NCBI GenBank assembly: GCA_036346395.1
Contig: CM070596.1
Coordinates: 20,746,177 to 20,810,176 of the forward strand
DNA: 64,000 nt
Reading direction: 5' to 3'
Source of the DNA: Hsuehochloa calcarea
Taxonomy: Eukaryota; Streptophyta; Magnoliopsida; Poales; Poaceae
The notes beneath the pieces were generated by a model, which did not search any database, had not been told where the DNA came from, and saw nothing but the letters and a program-made list of their open reading frames with translations. Positions 13,400-23,237 of this stretch are shown one piece after another (position 1 is the first letter of the stretch; each line of letters begins with the position of its first letter). Position numbers and translations under genes: made by a program.

Positions 13400-13625
13400 C
13401 TTCATATAAATTGAGCCGAGACATCCCACCGCATCGCTGTGTGTCTACCGCTCCAAGCGCCACTTCCTCGCCTAGCTCCTCACTGCACACAGGTCTACCG
13501 CTCTAGGCGCCACTTCCTGCCCTAGCTCCTCCAACTGCGCCACTTCCTCGCCCTAGCTCCTCATCTGCAGTGTGTCTACCGCTCCAAGCGCCACTTCCTG
13601 CCCTAGCTCCTCCAACCTGCGGCTC
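13400..13625 (+). promoter_or_regulatory. Likely promoter/leader of the CACTA transposase with a small tandem repeat
   Basis: An AT-rich CATATAAATT lies at about 13403, just inside the left palindrome, and could serve as a TATA box. It is followed by three to four imperfect copies of a unit resembling TCTACCGCTCCAAGCGCC plus ACTTCCTGCCCTAGCTCCTC, between 13440 and 13620. The position upstream of the transposase remnant suits a promoter and leader. This is inferred from position only. Confidence 0.4.
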
Positions 13626-14181
13626 CTCCTCTAATACTGGTATGAGCACATGATCGATCTTGCACCGTCAATGTTGGAATAAATAATATTAGCCCCGCAA
13701 ATCTTAGTTTTGAATAATGGTTTCCCTTATAACTAATGAACTAAAATTTGACTTAGGAGTGGTAACTTAATAAAATTGAATTAGGTCTAATAATCACTAA
13801 AATTTGAGTTAGGATAATTAATTGGCTTAAAAATAAAATTTACACACCGGTTCACAAGATGCGGTGGGGTATGGGTCAAGCAATATTGCATTTATGCGGT
13901 TCCGGTATTTCGTGTTAATAAGTGTTGTATGAGATGATGCCTATATTTGGGTTGCATGATTGTTCAATTGAGATAGATATCGGTGTCGAGAGGTAGGGAT
14001 CATGGTTGTGGCCGTAGGCATGGCTACGCTATGCCACCGCGTCTGATACTTAACTAGTGAAGACTTTTCTTTCAATAACCTTAGATGCAAATGTTGGAGA
14101 ATGAGTTTATATTGCACATTTCGTTTGCTATAAATTAATCGCTAATCAATTTGACACTAATTTGTTACATGCGTAGTGTAG

Positions 14182-15790
14182 ATGGATCGAATCGGATGTG
14201 CGGTGTGAACCGTGAGTCAAGATTACATTAATGGCGTGGTTGCTTTTAGAAGAGCCACGAGCGGGGATATGTTGAAGAAGGGATAAATTTTATGTCTTGT
14301 CCGTGCATTGATTGCGTAATCAAGATGTTTAACAACGCGGCGCAGATCGAAGCGCACTTGATTCGAAGGGGTTTCAAAAAAGGGTATACATGTTGGACCA
14401 GTCACGGTGAAGAGCAGATTATACCAGAAGTTAATAATGACGATATCGCCGAGGAAGTCAACGATTTGCGGATGTGGTGTGCTTTTGATGAGGATAGGGG
14501 GCACGATGACAATCTGGATCAGATGCTACGCGATGCAGAAGAGAACTACAGAGAGAGAGTTTTGTAAATTCGAGGGCTTAAGGGAGGACTCGGTGAGACC
14601 TTTGTTCCCTGGCTGCAAGCCGGAATACACAAGGTTGTCAACCGTGCTTGAACTCTGCTGAATTGAAGGCAAGCAATAGTTGGTCCGATAAGAGTTTCAC
14701 GGCGTTGTTAGGTCTCCTAGCGGACATCCTTCCGAGGGAAACGTGTTGCCCAAAGACCACCTATCAAGCAAAGAAGGTTATTTGCCCATTGGGAATGGAA
14801 GTAGAAAGAATACATGCATGTCCGAACGATTGTATCCTCTACAGTAAAGAGTATGCAGACATGCATTATTGTCCGTGTGCAAAGCATCCCGATACAAGCG
14901 TCAAAATATCGCTAAGGTGAAGCAAGGACCTCCTGCTAAGATGTTGTGGTATCACTGTAATCCCACGTTTGAAGCGTTTATTTGCGAACCCAAAGGAGGC
15001 AAGATTGCTGCGTTGGCACTCGAGAGGAGCGTGAGAGAGATGGAAAGCTAAGACACCTGCGATTACGCCTAATGGAGAAACTTCGATCGGAGCTCAAGAG
15101 TTCGGTGCGGAACCGAGGAACATAAGGTTAGGGTTGAGTACGGATGGAATGAATCCTTTCGGTAACATGAGCACCGACATAGCACTGCCCGTGAATCTAT
15201 GTATGTACAACCTTCCTCCTTGGCTCAGATGAAGCGGAAGTACATTTTGATGTCACTACTTATCCAAGGGCGAAGCAACACGGGAATGATATTGATGTGT
15301 ACCTAGCACCATTCTTTGGAAGATCTTGTGACACCGTGTGGAACGAAGGGTGCAGGTATGGGATGCGTACAAACGAGAGAACTTCACTTTACGCGCCATG
15401 TTGTTCTCGCACCATCAATGATTTTCCGCCCTTGGTAACTGTCGTCAGCTTCAATACAAAAGGAGCCAAAGCTCATCAAGACCGCTTAGATGCTACGGAG
15501 AGTGTATGGTCGAACAACTCGCGCAAAATCGTATATGCGTCACCGTAGGTTCCTTCCGAGGAGTCACCCATACCGCAAGATGAAGAAACAATTCGACGGA
15601 AAATAAGAAGCGCCACGTAGTTCTTCATGGAAAAAGGAGGATTGTCGGAGTTGAGAATGTAGTGGACGAGGAAGAATACAATCAATTTGACGAGTTGCCA
15701 CCTTTCGGAGACGGCATCAGGCTCGAGGAAGAACCCAAAGAGGAAGCTAGCTATATGCGCGTCGATCATCATGAAGGGTCAGTATTTTAA
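14182..15790 (+). pseudogene. TNP2/Transposase_21-type CACTA transposase, frameshifted
   Basis: This is the remnant of the enzyme that cuts and joins CACTA ends. The N-terminal transposase-associated region is visible at 14292-14567, with CPCIDC, then FKKGYTCWTSHGE. At 14660-14920 comes LPRETCCPKTTYQAKK followed by HACPNDCILY...MHYCPC, typical of TNP2. At about 15115-15230 the words LGLSTDGMNPFGNMST and NLCMYNLPPWL appear. Then come NDIDVYLAP at about 15285 and KRENFTLRAMLF in another frame at about 15370. The order matches the family over its first half to two thirds. Reading-frame breaks occur several times, including between 14567 and 14660 and within 15300-15550. The C-terminal part is not visible before the middle palindrome cluster at 15987, so the gene is both frameshifted and shortened. 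Confidence 0.88.
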
Positions 15791-15986
15791 TTAAGAATTT
15801 AATTACTCCATTGTAATTAATTTATTTATTCCATTGTCATGTGTTAATGTGTTATGGACTTGTGATCTTTAATATTGATGTCAATGTGGATATTCATGGT
15901 AATGTTGAGTTGAATTAGATATGAACTTTTGAACTCAAACTTGTCATCATACTGCTTATCCAACAGATCATACATGCTGTAGTGGG

Positions 15987-16025
15987 ATATCACAGACGGT
16001 TCTAATATAGAACCGTCTGTGATAT
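15987..16025. repeat. Perfect 39-bp palindrome inside the CACTA element
   Basis: ATATCACAGACGGTTCTA and its exact reverse complement are separated by three bases (ATA). The module is the same as in the subterminal arrays but lies about 2.8 kb from the left end, directly after the transposase remnant. Confidence 0.9.
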
Positions 16026-16147
16026 GCACACATCATGATTTGTTCTAATATAGAAGGATTTTGCTTCAAACCATCACACATTTACACCTCTACAAATATT
16101 AGTTAGCAAGATGCAAAACAACCTAATTAAAATGGCGTGAAAGATGA

Positions 16148-16619
16148 TCTGTGATGTTATTTTTAATAAGTTAGCAATATTGCTTGAGTATACCTTCCTG
16201 AACAGTGCTTATGGTTAGTTTCAACAGTTTTCTTAAAAAAGATTAGCTCAATTATATATCTTTCTAAAACATATATAGAATTTTTTTGGTAATAGGTTCA
16301 CAGTTTTCAATGGCACTCAAACTTGTCACATGCTGTTTTGGGCCGTCTGTGATGGGTTCACATCACATACGGTTCTATTCAAGAACCGTCTGTGATGTGT
16401 TCATATCACAGACGGTTCTAATATAGAACCGTCTGTGATGTGAACCCATCACGAGCGGTTCTATATTAGATCCGTCGTGATATGAACACATCACGCAGCG
16501 GTTCTTGAATAGAACCGCATGATGTATTCATATCACGACGGTTCTTTCGTAGAACCGTCGTGATATTATATCATAAACGGTTCTACTAAAGAACCGTCTG
16601 TGATGTTATTTTTAATAAG
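16148..16619. repeat. Middle palindrome cluster bounded by a 23-bp direct repeat
   Basis: An identical 23-bp sequence, beginning TCTGTGATGTTATTTTTAAT, stands at 16148-16170 and 16597-16619. Between them, from about 16335, lie five to six hairpin modules of the subterminal type. The modules from 16370 to 16517 form a larger inverted repeat: arms 16370-16431 and 16456-16517, 62 bp each, the right arm showing several changes. This cluster sits where CACTA elements normally have no subterminal repeats. Confidence 0.85.
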
Positions 16620-16630
16620 GCCGGGACCGC

Positions 16631-18841
16631 TAGGGTTTTGCTTATTCTTCACCTCTCACGCGCCTTCATTGTCCAAATTGCTCCGCCTCCGGTTCCTCGG
16701 TCTTGCTCCTGCGCCTCGGCCCGCCTCGATTCTGCGCCTCCTCTGAGATCTCGCCTCCTCCTTGCCGGCGCGGCTCCCCGCCCGGGCCGCCTGCCTCGCC
16801 TCCATTGCCTCGGCCGCCTCGGCCGGTCGCTCGCTCCTGCCCGGCTCAGCGCCTCTGCTGCTGCCGACCTCGCTCCGCTCGGCCCCGGCACCGCCGGCGT
16901 CGCCTCTACTCCACCGGCTCGCCCTCGGCTGCTCCTGGCCCGATCCCCTACCCGTGGTACTCCTAGTTGCATATTAGGTTAAAGTTTGTTCTGCACGAAA
17001 TTTGTTCTGATATGGAATTAGACTGCTACTCTTTTTTTCTGTCCATTACCCCGCTGGCTCAAATGGGATGATACGGTCGCGCGGGCGAAGCCGTTGCTCA
17101 AGACGATAATTCAGCCTCACTATGTCCCTCCAAGCCTAAGTCCGTAATGTGAAACGATGGCTTGGTCATGAATTCTTGGTTTTAGCATTTGAGTGATTGC
17201 ATGCGATAAGATTGTGGATAGATGACCTGGTGGTAAATAAGTTTAGTTACTCATGTATTGAGTATTGACTTTTAATCATTTTCTTCGCTCACCGCTTGCT
17301 TAATTTATGTATGTTGGTCCGCTACCAAAGCTTGGTATTATGGTTAGAAAGCCCGGATCTCATTTGCCTCTACCTTACGTATCCTTGCTTCTAGTCTTCT
17401 ACAGCACTACCTCTACCGGTACATTGGACAGTTACCCCTGTTCGATGACTGAGCAAGATATATGGACATGCATGCTCCTCTGTATTGGGTTGGGGGATAT
17501 AGAAAGGGCCATTACTGGCTCCAGAGTTTTGTAGTTAAGGCTCTATAGATATGTGATTTATGTTGGTGGTGGTAAGTTCAGCCATTGTACTAACCATTGA
17601 GTTACCAGAACTCTGTTTCTTGTCTAACATGAAACACAGGGTGTAAACCCACATTAGATGGTAATTGTATCTTGTGTTTACCTTTCCCACTTGGTGCATT
17701 ACTCTAAAGGGCCCATAAAACTTAGTAGCAAGTTTAAGAGCATGTTTGAGTCCAAAAGCAGCAGAGTCCTGTAAGGTTGCATCTTTAAGTAAACCATATC
17801 CCCCACTGCTCTGTTTTTGGTTTTTGCAAATCTGAAACTGCGATTTGATTCAAACAAAAATTTGATTTTAGTGTTAGCAAATGTTAAGTGATAAGTTAGA
17901 CTTGTAGTTGTACTTATCTAGTCTGTAGCTCCATCAAGTATACCATTTTGTGATAGTCTATTGGAGCATTAAATCTTTTATCTTTAATCATCTGTGTTTG
18001 GTTTAGGATGTAATCTCTAAGTCCAGTCAAACTGAAATCTGTTCTTGAGTTACAAATCTGATACTGTAGCCATGTTTTAACCGAACTGGTCAATGCTTGC
18101 TAGTTGGTGGTATGTGTTGAGATGAACTTTAATTATTACTCATTTAGCCATGAATTAATCAATGATATCATTTTGCTTAAAATCATGGCTCATTAATCAT
18201 TTTGCTATTTATTGGATTTTTGTGTTTTAGATTCTGGTTCTTCTGAAGTGATTGAATCAGTTACTGAGCAACCAACCCTTGAGGCTTACCTTTAATCAGA
18301 TCATACACTCAAACCTAGGGTAGTGTTTTTAAACTAATCAGATCATTCTAGCTTCTTAAACAACATCATTAGAAAGATTGGTCTGCATTTTGAATTTATT
18401 AATTCAAGGATGTCATATATATCTTTATTAATTCATCTCGCATATTCTTGGATTTCTTAATTAATTTTCGCATCTGAAACTTGAGGTATAGTGCTTAGAA
18501 TGATGAAAACCTATGGAAGTAAGGCGGTGCGATTTACTAGGTTGGCCTAGGTATCATGGGTATCCGGTCTTGACTAATGCTGGTTAGCCTAGGTGACTTG
18601 AAAAACCAAGATGCCGGTTGACCTAGGTTGGTGTGGGTAGTCTCGATACTTAGAGTGCCGACTAATGCTGGTAAACCAGGGAACCGTGATGATTCTTATG
18701 GTACAGCGACGGCAATTTATTTTATTTTACTCGAGATGGCAAACGTTGATTATATTTGTTTATATTTTTGTGCAATTTCCCATATATTATATACTATGTA
18801 ATAATTGCGTGCGTAACTTATATAGATAGCAAGTAAGCGAG
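16631..18841 (+). other. Leader and intron-like region of the second CACTA gene
   Basis: TAGGGTTT at 16631-16638 is a telo-box-like word of the kind often near plant transcription starts. A GC-rich stretch (16640-16980) follows, with overlapping frames on both strands and no recognisable domain. AT-rich sequence continues to about 18840, where coding sequence resumes. This would suit a 5' leader plus a long first intron, but no splice junction is certain. Confidence 0.35.
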
Positions 18842-21480
18842 ATGGCGAGGCACCGTCTTCGCCGCCGTCATCGACGTCGCCAAATCGTCTGGATCTCCGA
18901 TCAAGGTGGTACGCAGCGAGAAGGCGAGGAATATCCAAATTGCCCTCGGGCGCATGACGATCACGAGGTCGATGGCGTCGGGATCCCGCCGAGTCCCAAG
19001 CGGTGCGAGATTCGGACCGTCTGCGGGGTACTTGTAAGGAGCGGGTCCCCATAACCACCCCAACTCGAAGTGTCCGCGGATGTCTGAGAGACCGATTGTG
19101 GATGAGCTTTACGCCTCGTTCACTTTCCCCGGCGGACAGACACCGTGTGCGATGGCACGCCTTTCGCGATGTGCCACGCGTGGAGGACCTTCAAGAGCCT
19201 GCTTGTCACGCAGTTTGTGAACACTGGTCGGACGCCCTTCACGAAGTATCCTTTCTTGTCGCGGGATACATGGGATGCCTTCGTGCAGATGAAGACGACG
19301 GCGAATTTCGGAGCAAAGTGCGGCGCCTGAGCTCTCGGCCCAAAACACTCACCCCACAAACTCGGCACCGCTGGGTACGCGGGTAAAGCCACGAAGTGGG
19401 CGGCGGAGGACGAGACCGATGCCCGACCGTTTGCTGGGATCTCAGACGAGCGCGCTCGAGCCTGGTTAAGAGCGAGGGCATCAGCCACGTCTTCGGGCAG
19501 CATCTCTTTCGCAAACCAGGCAGACGAGGCAGTGTCCCAACGCCTGGTAAATATGTCGAACCACTTAGTTGTTAATAAGTCCATAACTTCATGGTGTCTA
19601 TAATAACATGATGTCCTCTTGCGAGAAGCATTGACTTCGCATCTTCCCAAGGTTCCCTCGAAGTGGGCGGGAGAAGGATGTACTATCTACGGCCAGGGAA
19701 ACAAGGAGCACCCGGTCGCACGCGAGGCGTTGGGGTTTACGTACCTTGGAGGATGGATTCCCACGACTCCGCCACATATAGGAGTAGGAAGAGATCCAAG
19801 GACCAAGACGACGCTCTACCGGAACATGTCATTATTGAAAATTTCAAGGACAAATAACAAGTTTACGAACCAAGTAAATGAACTCATGAGGCGCAAGCAC
19901 CGTTAATTTGGGAGCAAGTCCTCCTCAACATCGGAGTAGCGTCGCGTCCACACATAATTCGGACATGACGGCGTGCAATTACCGATCGGCGACATCGAGG
20001 TAATGTACATCTCGGAATGCTCCAAATATAGACATATAGGATGCCTTAGCTAATTGTGTACCGTTTTGTAGGAGCCGGCGCCTGCAAGCTCCAAGTGAGA
20101 ATGGTTGGGTCGATTGCTATTGAGGTCAATTTGGGCGGGTATGGTGTATCCATACCGGAAGAGGCGATCGAAGACGGTGCCCCGTGGCGCAGGTTACGCT
20201 AGGTGCGGTGGACATGGTACATGACAATTTCATGGCCATCCGCTAGAAATTCCCGAACGAAGAAATCACAACACTAGGCGATGCCGTGCACACTTTATCC
20301 GATGGCCCAAGAAGGACATCGCCATCGACCTGCGATGGACGCGATATCGTCACGACACCCTGCCTCTCCAATAGGACCCTCGATGAGTCCGCCCGACCTT
20401 CGCTTGAAGCCCGCCTCATCGGTTCCGTCGAGAAGGCGCCAAGGACAAGACAAGCGTGTCACCATATCGGTCCACGAGTCATCTCCAGGAGAAGGCGTAT
20501 CGCGGCGTGTCATTACGAACAAATCGATATCGAAGAAGATTCAAGCGCCGCCAAGCCCGCAATACTCCCTTGGATATCCGTTGGTCTCGACAAAGAACTA
20601 AGCGGCTCGGGACTAGCTTGTCAATCTTTGCATGAGTGGTACATGCGCAAGACCCAAGAGGAGGAGCCATCTTTGGAATCGCGTCAAATACGGAGCGAGC
20701 ATTTTCATCACGAGGCGGGCCACTTCGTCGTGGGCTTCGAGGACTTATTCGACCTATACAACCTAAGCGCCTCGACGCCTCACTTCTACGATGTTGGACC
20801 TTTGTAAGTGTGTACAATCAATTTCTACACTCACGTGATAGCGATAAATATTACAACTCATTCCTTACGTGCGGATACATTATGAAATGTGCCCGTCGAA
20901 TCAACGAACCGGTGGGTTTCCTCGACCATACGTGATCTCGAGCAAACAATAAACCAAGGCGCATCCTACGTCGCGAATTACATAAAAATGGGATTGCTTG
21001 CTCGAGCGGCAAGGAGTACATAATGGTGCCGTATAACCGAGTAAGTGCTTCACTACTTGCTACACAAAATTCGTTTGAACATATATAGGTTTATGACTAT
21101 AGCGACATACATGAGTAGGTTCCACTTTGGATTCTTGTGATTATTGTGCCAAAGAGGAACATGGTATTGTACCTTGATTCTCTACTCAACAAAACCATGA
21201 CTTCACCCTTCTTAAAGGAATACTCGAAAGGTACGATCATTTCCTCCGCATATAATTGTATTGTAGTCTTCCTTCATTTGAAATGGACGAGGATAACTTT
21301 TTGGAATCATGTAGGGCGTTCATCGGCTATGTTCTTGAGGAGGTTTATACAAGGAACAGCGCCACACTAACCCACAAGATGCGATTTCGATGCGTAATAA
21401 TATATCATACTTCAGTAAATATTGCATCTCGAATACTGTACCTATATATGTATATCCATTTTTGCAAAGGTCACAAAGAA
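18842..21480 (+). pseudogene. Ptta/En/Spm-type CACTA protein with C48 (Ulp1-like) tail, broken
   Basis: The second CACTA gene product is an accessory protein found in many grass elements. The Ptta/En/Spm region is seen at 19145-19330, with TRTPFTKYPFLSRD-like and TWDAFVQMKT words. It continues in another frame into a Gly-rich and Trp-containing segment and then DERARAWLRARA at about 19450. At 20100-20150 the words VGSIAIEVNLGGYG appear. The C-terminal part at about 20780-21240 resembles C48 cysteine proteases of transposons, with LWILVIIVPKRNMVLYLDSL around 21123-21182. The family normally has His-Trp where this copy has Leu-Trp, so the catalytic His appears lost. Frame breaks are frequent. 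The function of this tail in transposition is not settled. Confidence 0.78.
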
Positions 21481-21984
21481 AAACAAGATCACCTATCGCA
21501 TTCTATGTATGCCATCATATGCGGCTATTGATTAATTCCACGACACACAATCCCGTGTAGGTCAATCTCGCTATAGTTATTTTCTAATTATAAATTTAAA
21601 TATATATTCTTACTACTTTACTCTTGCTAGCGATGGACTTAAACCTAGAGTTAAAAGCACTCCGTAAGAACGAGGTCATACATGTTCGAGGGTTGCTCTG
21701 CTGCTTCATCAAGTCGAAATCGTTAACCCGACGGAGAGTTTCACGTCGTCGACTAGTTGTAATTGATTCAATATTGTAACTCACTTTGACTAGTTGTAAT
21801 TCAATTTGTAACTCTAGCGACAATACTTCAAACATTCTTTTTTAATTGATTTTGAGTTAAATGAACACTTTGAGTGGTCAACAATAATCTGTGATGTAGC
21901 TGTTTCTGCTTGTTTGTTTTCAGAGGGCATGGCTAGCAATTCCTGAGGCTAGCTGAAAATACGATAAAAACTAGTTAGTGGAAG

Positions 21985-22435
21985 GACATATCACGCATCG
22001 CTTAATCCAAGAACCGCTGCGTGATATGCAAATCTCACAGACGGTTCTTAGCTCAAACCGTCTGTGATACTTCAATATCACAGACGGTTTTTTAATAGAA
22101 TCGTCTGTGATACTGAATTATCACAGACGGGTTCTATTAAAAACCCGTCTGTGATATTGAAGTATCACAGACGGTTTGAGTCAAGAACCGTCTGTGATAC
22201 TTCCGTATCACAGACGGTTCTATTAAAAACCGTCTGTGATATCGAAGTATCACAGACGGTTTAAACCAATAACCGTCTGTGATATTTCAGTATCACAGAC
22301 GGTTCTATTAAAAAACCGTCTGTGATAAACTTATCACAGACGGTTATAAAACCGTCTGTGATAACCGCCTGTTATCACAGACATAAAAATTCAGACGGTT
22401 CCGAACCGTCTGTGATAAGGTTTTCTGTAGTAGTG
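21985..22435. repeat. Right subterminal array of about ten hairpin modules
   Basis: From 21985 to the right terminus the sequence is almost wholly made of consecutive inverted repeats, each of the form ATCACAGACGGTT, a 6-16-bp spacer, then AACCGTCTGTGAT. The spacers differ between modules while the arms are nearly constant. In known CACTA elements the subterminal repeats bind the element-encoded protein. Here they are symmetrical, so each module offers two binding half-sites and can fold as a hairpin. Confidence 0.92.
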
Positions 22436-22438
22436 ATC
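22436..22438. repeat. CACTA target-site duplication ATC (right)
   Basis: Matches ATC at 13169-13171, directly outside the other terminus. Confidence 0.85.
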
Positions 22439-22560
22439 TGCCTGTGATGGGCAATTTTGCTCACTCATGTAGATGCTGCTTGGACACTGAATGAGAAGTG
22501 GTCTAGGCACTGCAATTACCAGCCATGGTTTTTTTGGACTAATTGCCAGTTCTGATTTCC
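22439..22560. repeat. Tandem-duplicated unit, copy 1, right part
   Basis: Directly after the CACTA element, AGATGCTGCTTGGACACTGA followed by ATGAGAAGTGG resembles AAATGCTTCTTGGGCCCTGA followed by ATGTGAGAAGTGG at 26697-26735. This supports the view that the element split a pre-existing unit whose second copy continues on the right. Confidence 0.55.
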
Positions 22561-22769
22561 TGATGTAGTAAAACGGTATTTTTTTTTCTCACTATATCTT
22601 GTTTAAGCCAAATTCACTGATTCAGCACCTTTTTTTTACGAGACACAGGTCAAAACACCCGGGTCCCATTTTTATTCCAAAAATAGAACCAAAGCAACAA
22701 ATAGCAGTTCAGGTTCGAAGACAACAGGAACTTCAAAATAACTAGCTAGCAACTAATTCATGGGTAGCA

Positions 22770-23237
22770 GTATCTCTTGTGGCTGTGATCTGATTTTAGC
22801 AGTACGAAGTTAGACTTATGTGGCTGTTATGTTGTGCCTTTCTTGATGTACTAATGCTTTTGTGAGACTTATGCAGCTCTTACCTGCTGCTTTCTGTCTC
22901 TCGTCCTCCCGGCTCTAGTATGTTGGTTTACATTAAAAGTGGGTTGCATTTCAACTCTAATGTGACGGCTCAGATTATTAGTTCCATATTTACGTGTGCT
23001 ACATGGCACAACGCTGACTGACTCCCAGCATGGACTTCTTGGAGATGGATGGTTCTTGGTGCATTCTCGCCATCTCGTGCATCTGTAGTAACAGCAGCGC
23101 CGTGGCGAAGATGTACGAGATATCTAGATCGGACGGCTGACAATCGTGCATAGGCAGGGCACTGTAGCCCTCTGCCATTCTTCTGTGTTAACGATCAGAG
23201 GATGTGATTCCTTCTCTTCATGATTGAGAATAGTCTG
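22770..23237. repeat. Tandem-duplicated unit, copy 2, left part (continues about 26490)
   Basis: This stretch is a diverged relative of 12440-12930. It ends at the LTR insertion point, at a place equivalent to about 12925 in copy 1. No protein family was recognised. Confidence 0.5.

Larger units (their letters stand above)
13172..22435 (+). mobile_element. CACTA (En/Spm-type) DNA transposon, 9264 bp, decayed
   Basis: The left end reads CACTACTACAAAAGAG. The right end, on the minus strand, reads CACTACTACAGAAAACC. Both are flanked by the 3-bp direct repeat ATC (13169-13171 and 22436-22438), the target duplication expected for CACTA elements. Subterminal repeats built on ATCACAGACGGTTC occur next to both ends and again in the middle. 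Two coding regions, both on the plus strand and both broken, match the two standard CACTA genes: a TNP2/Transposase_21-type transposase (14182-15790), and a Ptta/En/Spm-type protein with a C48 protease-like tail (18842-21480). The breaks imply the element cannot move on its own, although its ends look usable. Confidence 0.95.

Noticed and set aside
21985..22435. Regular repeats with variable spacers, resembling a CRISPR array
   Set aside because: The repeats are CACTA subterminal palindromes leading into a CACTA terminus, the spacers are 6-16 bp, and the DNA is a plant nuclear genome.
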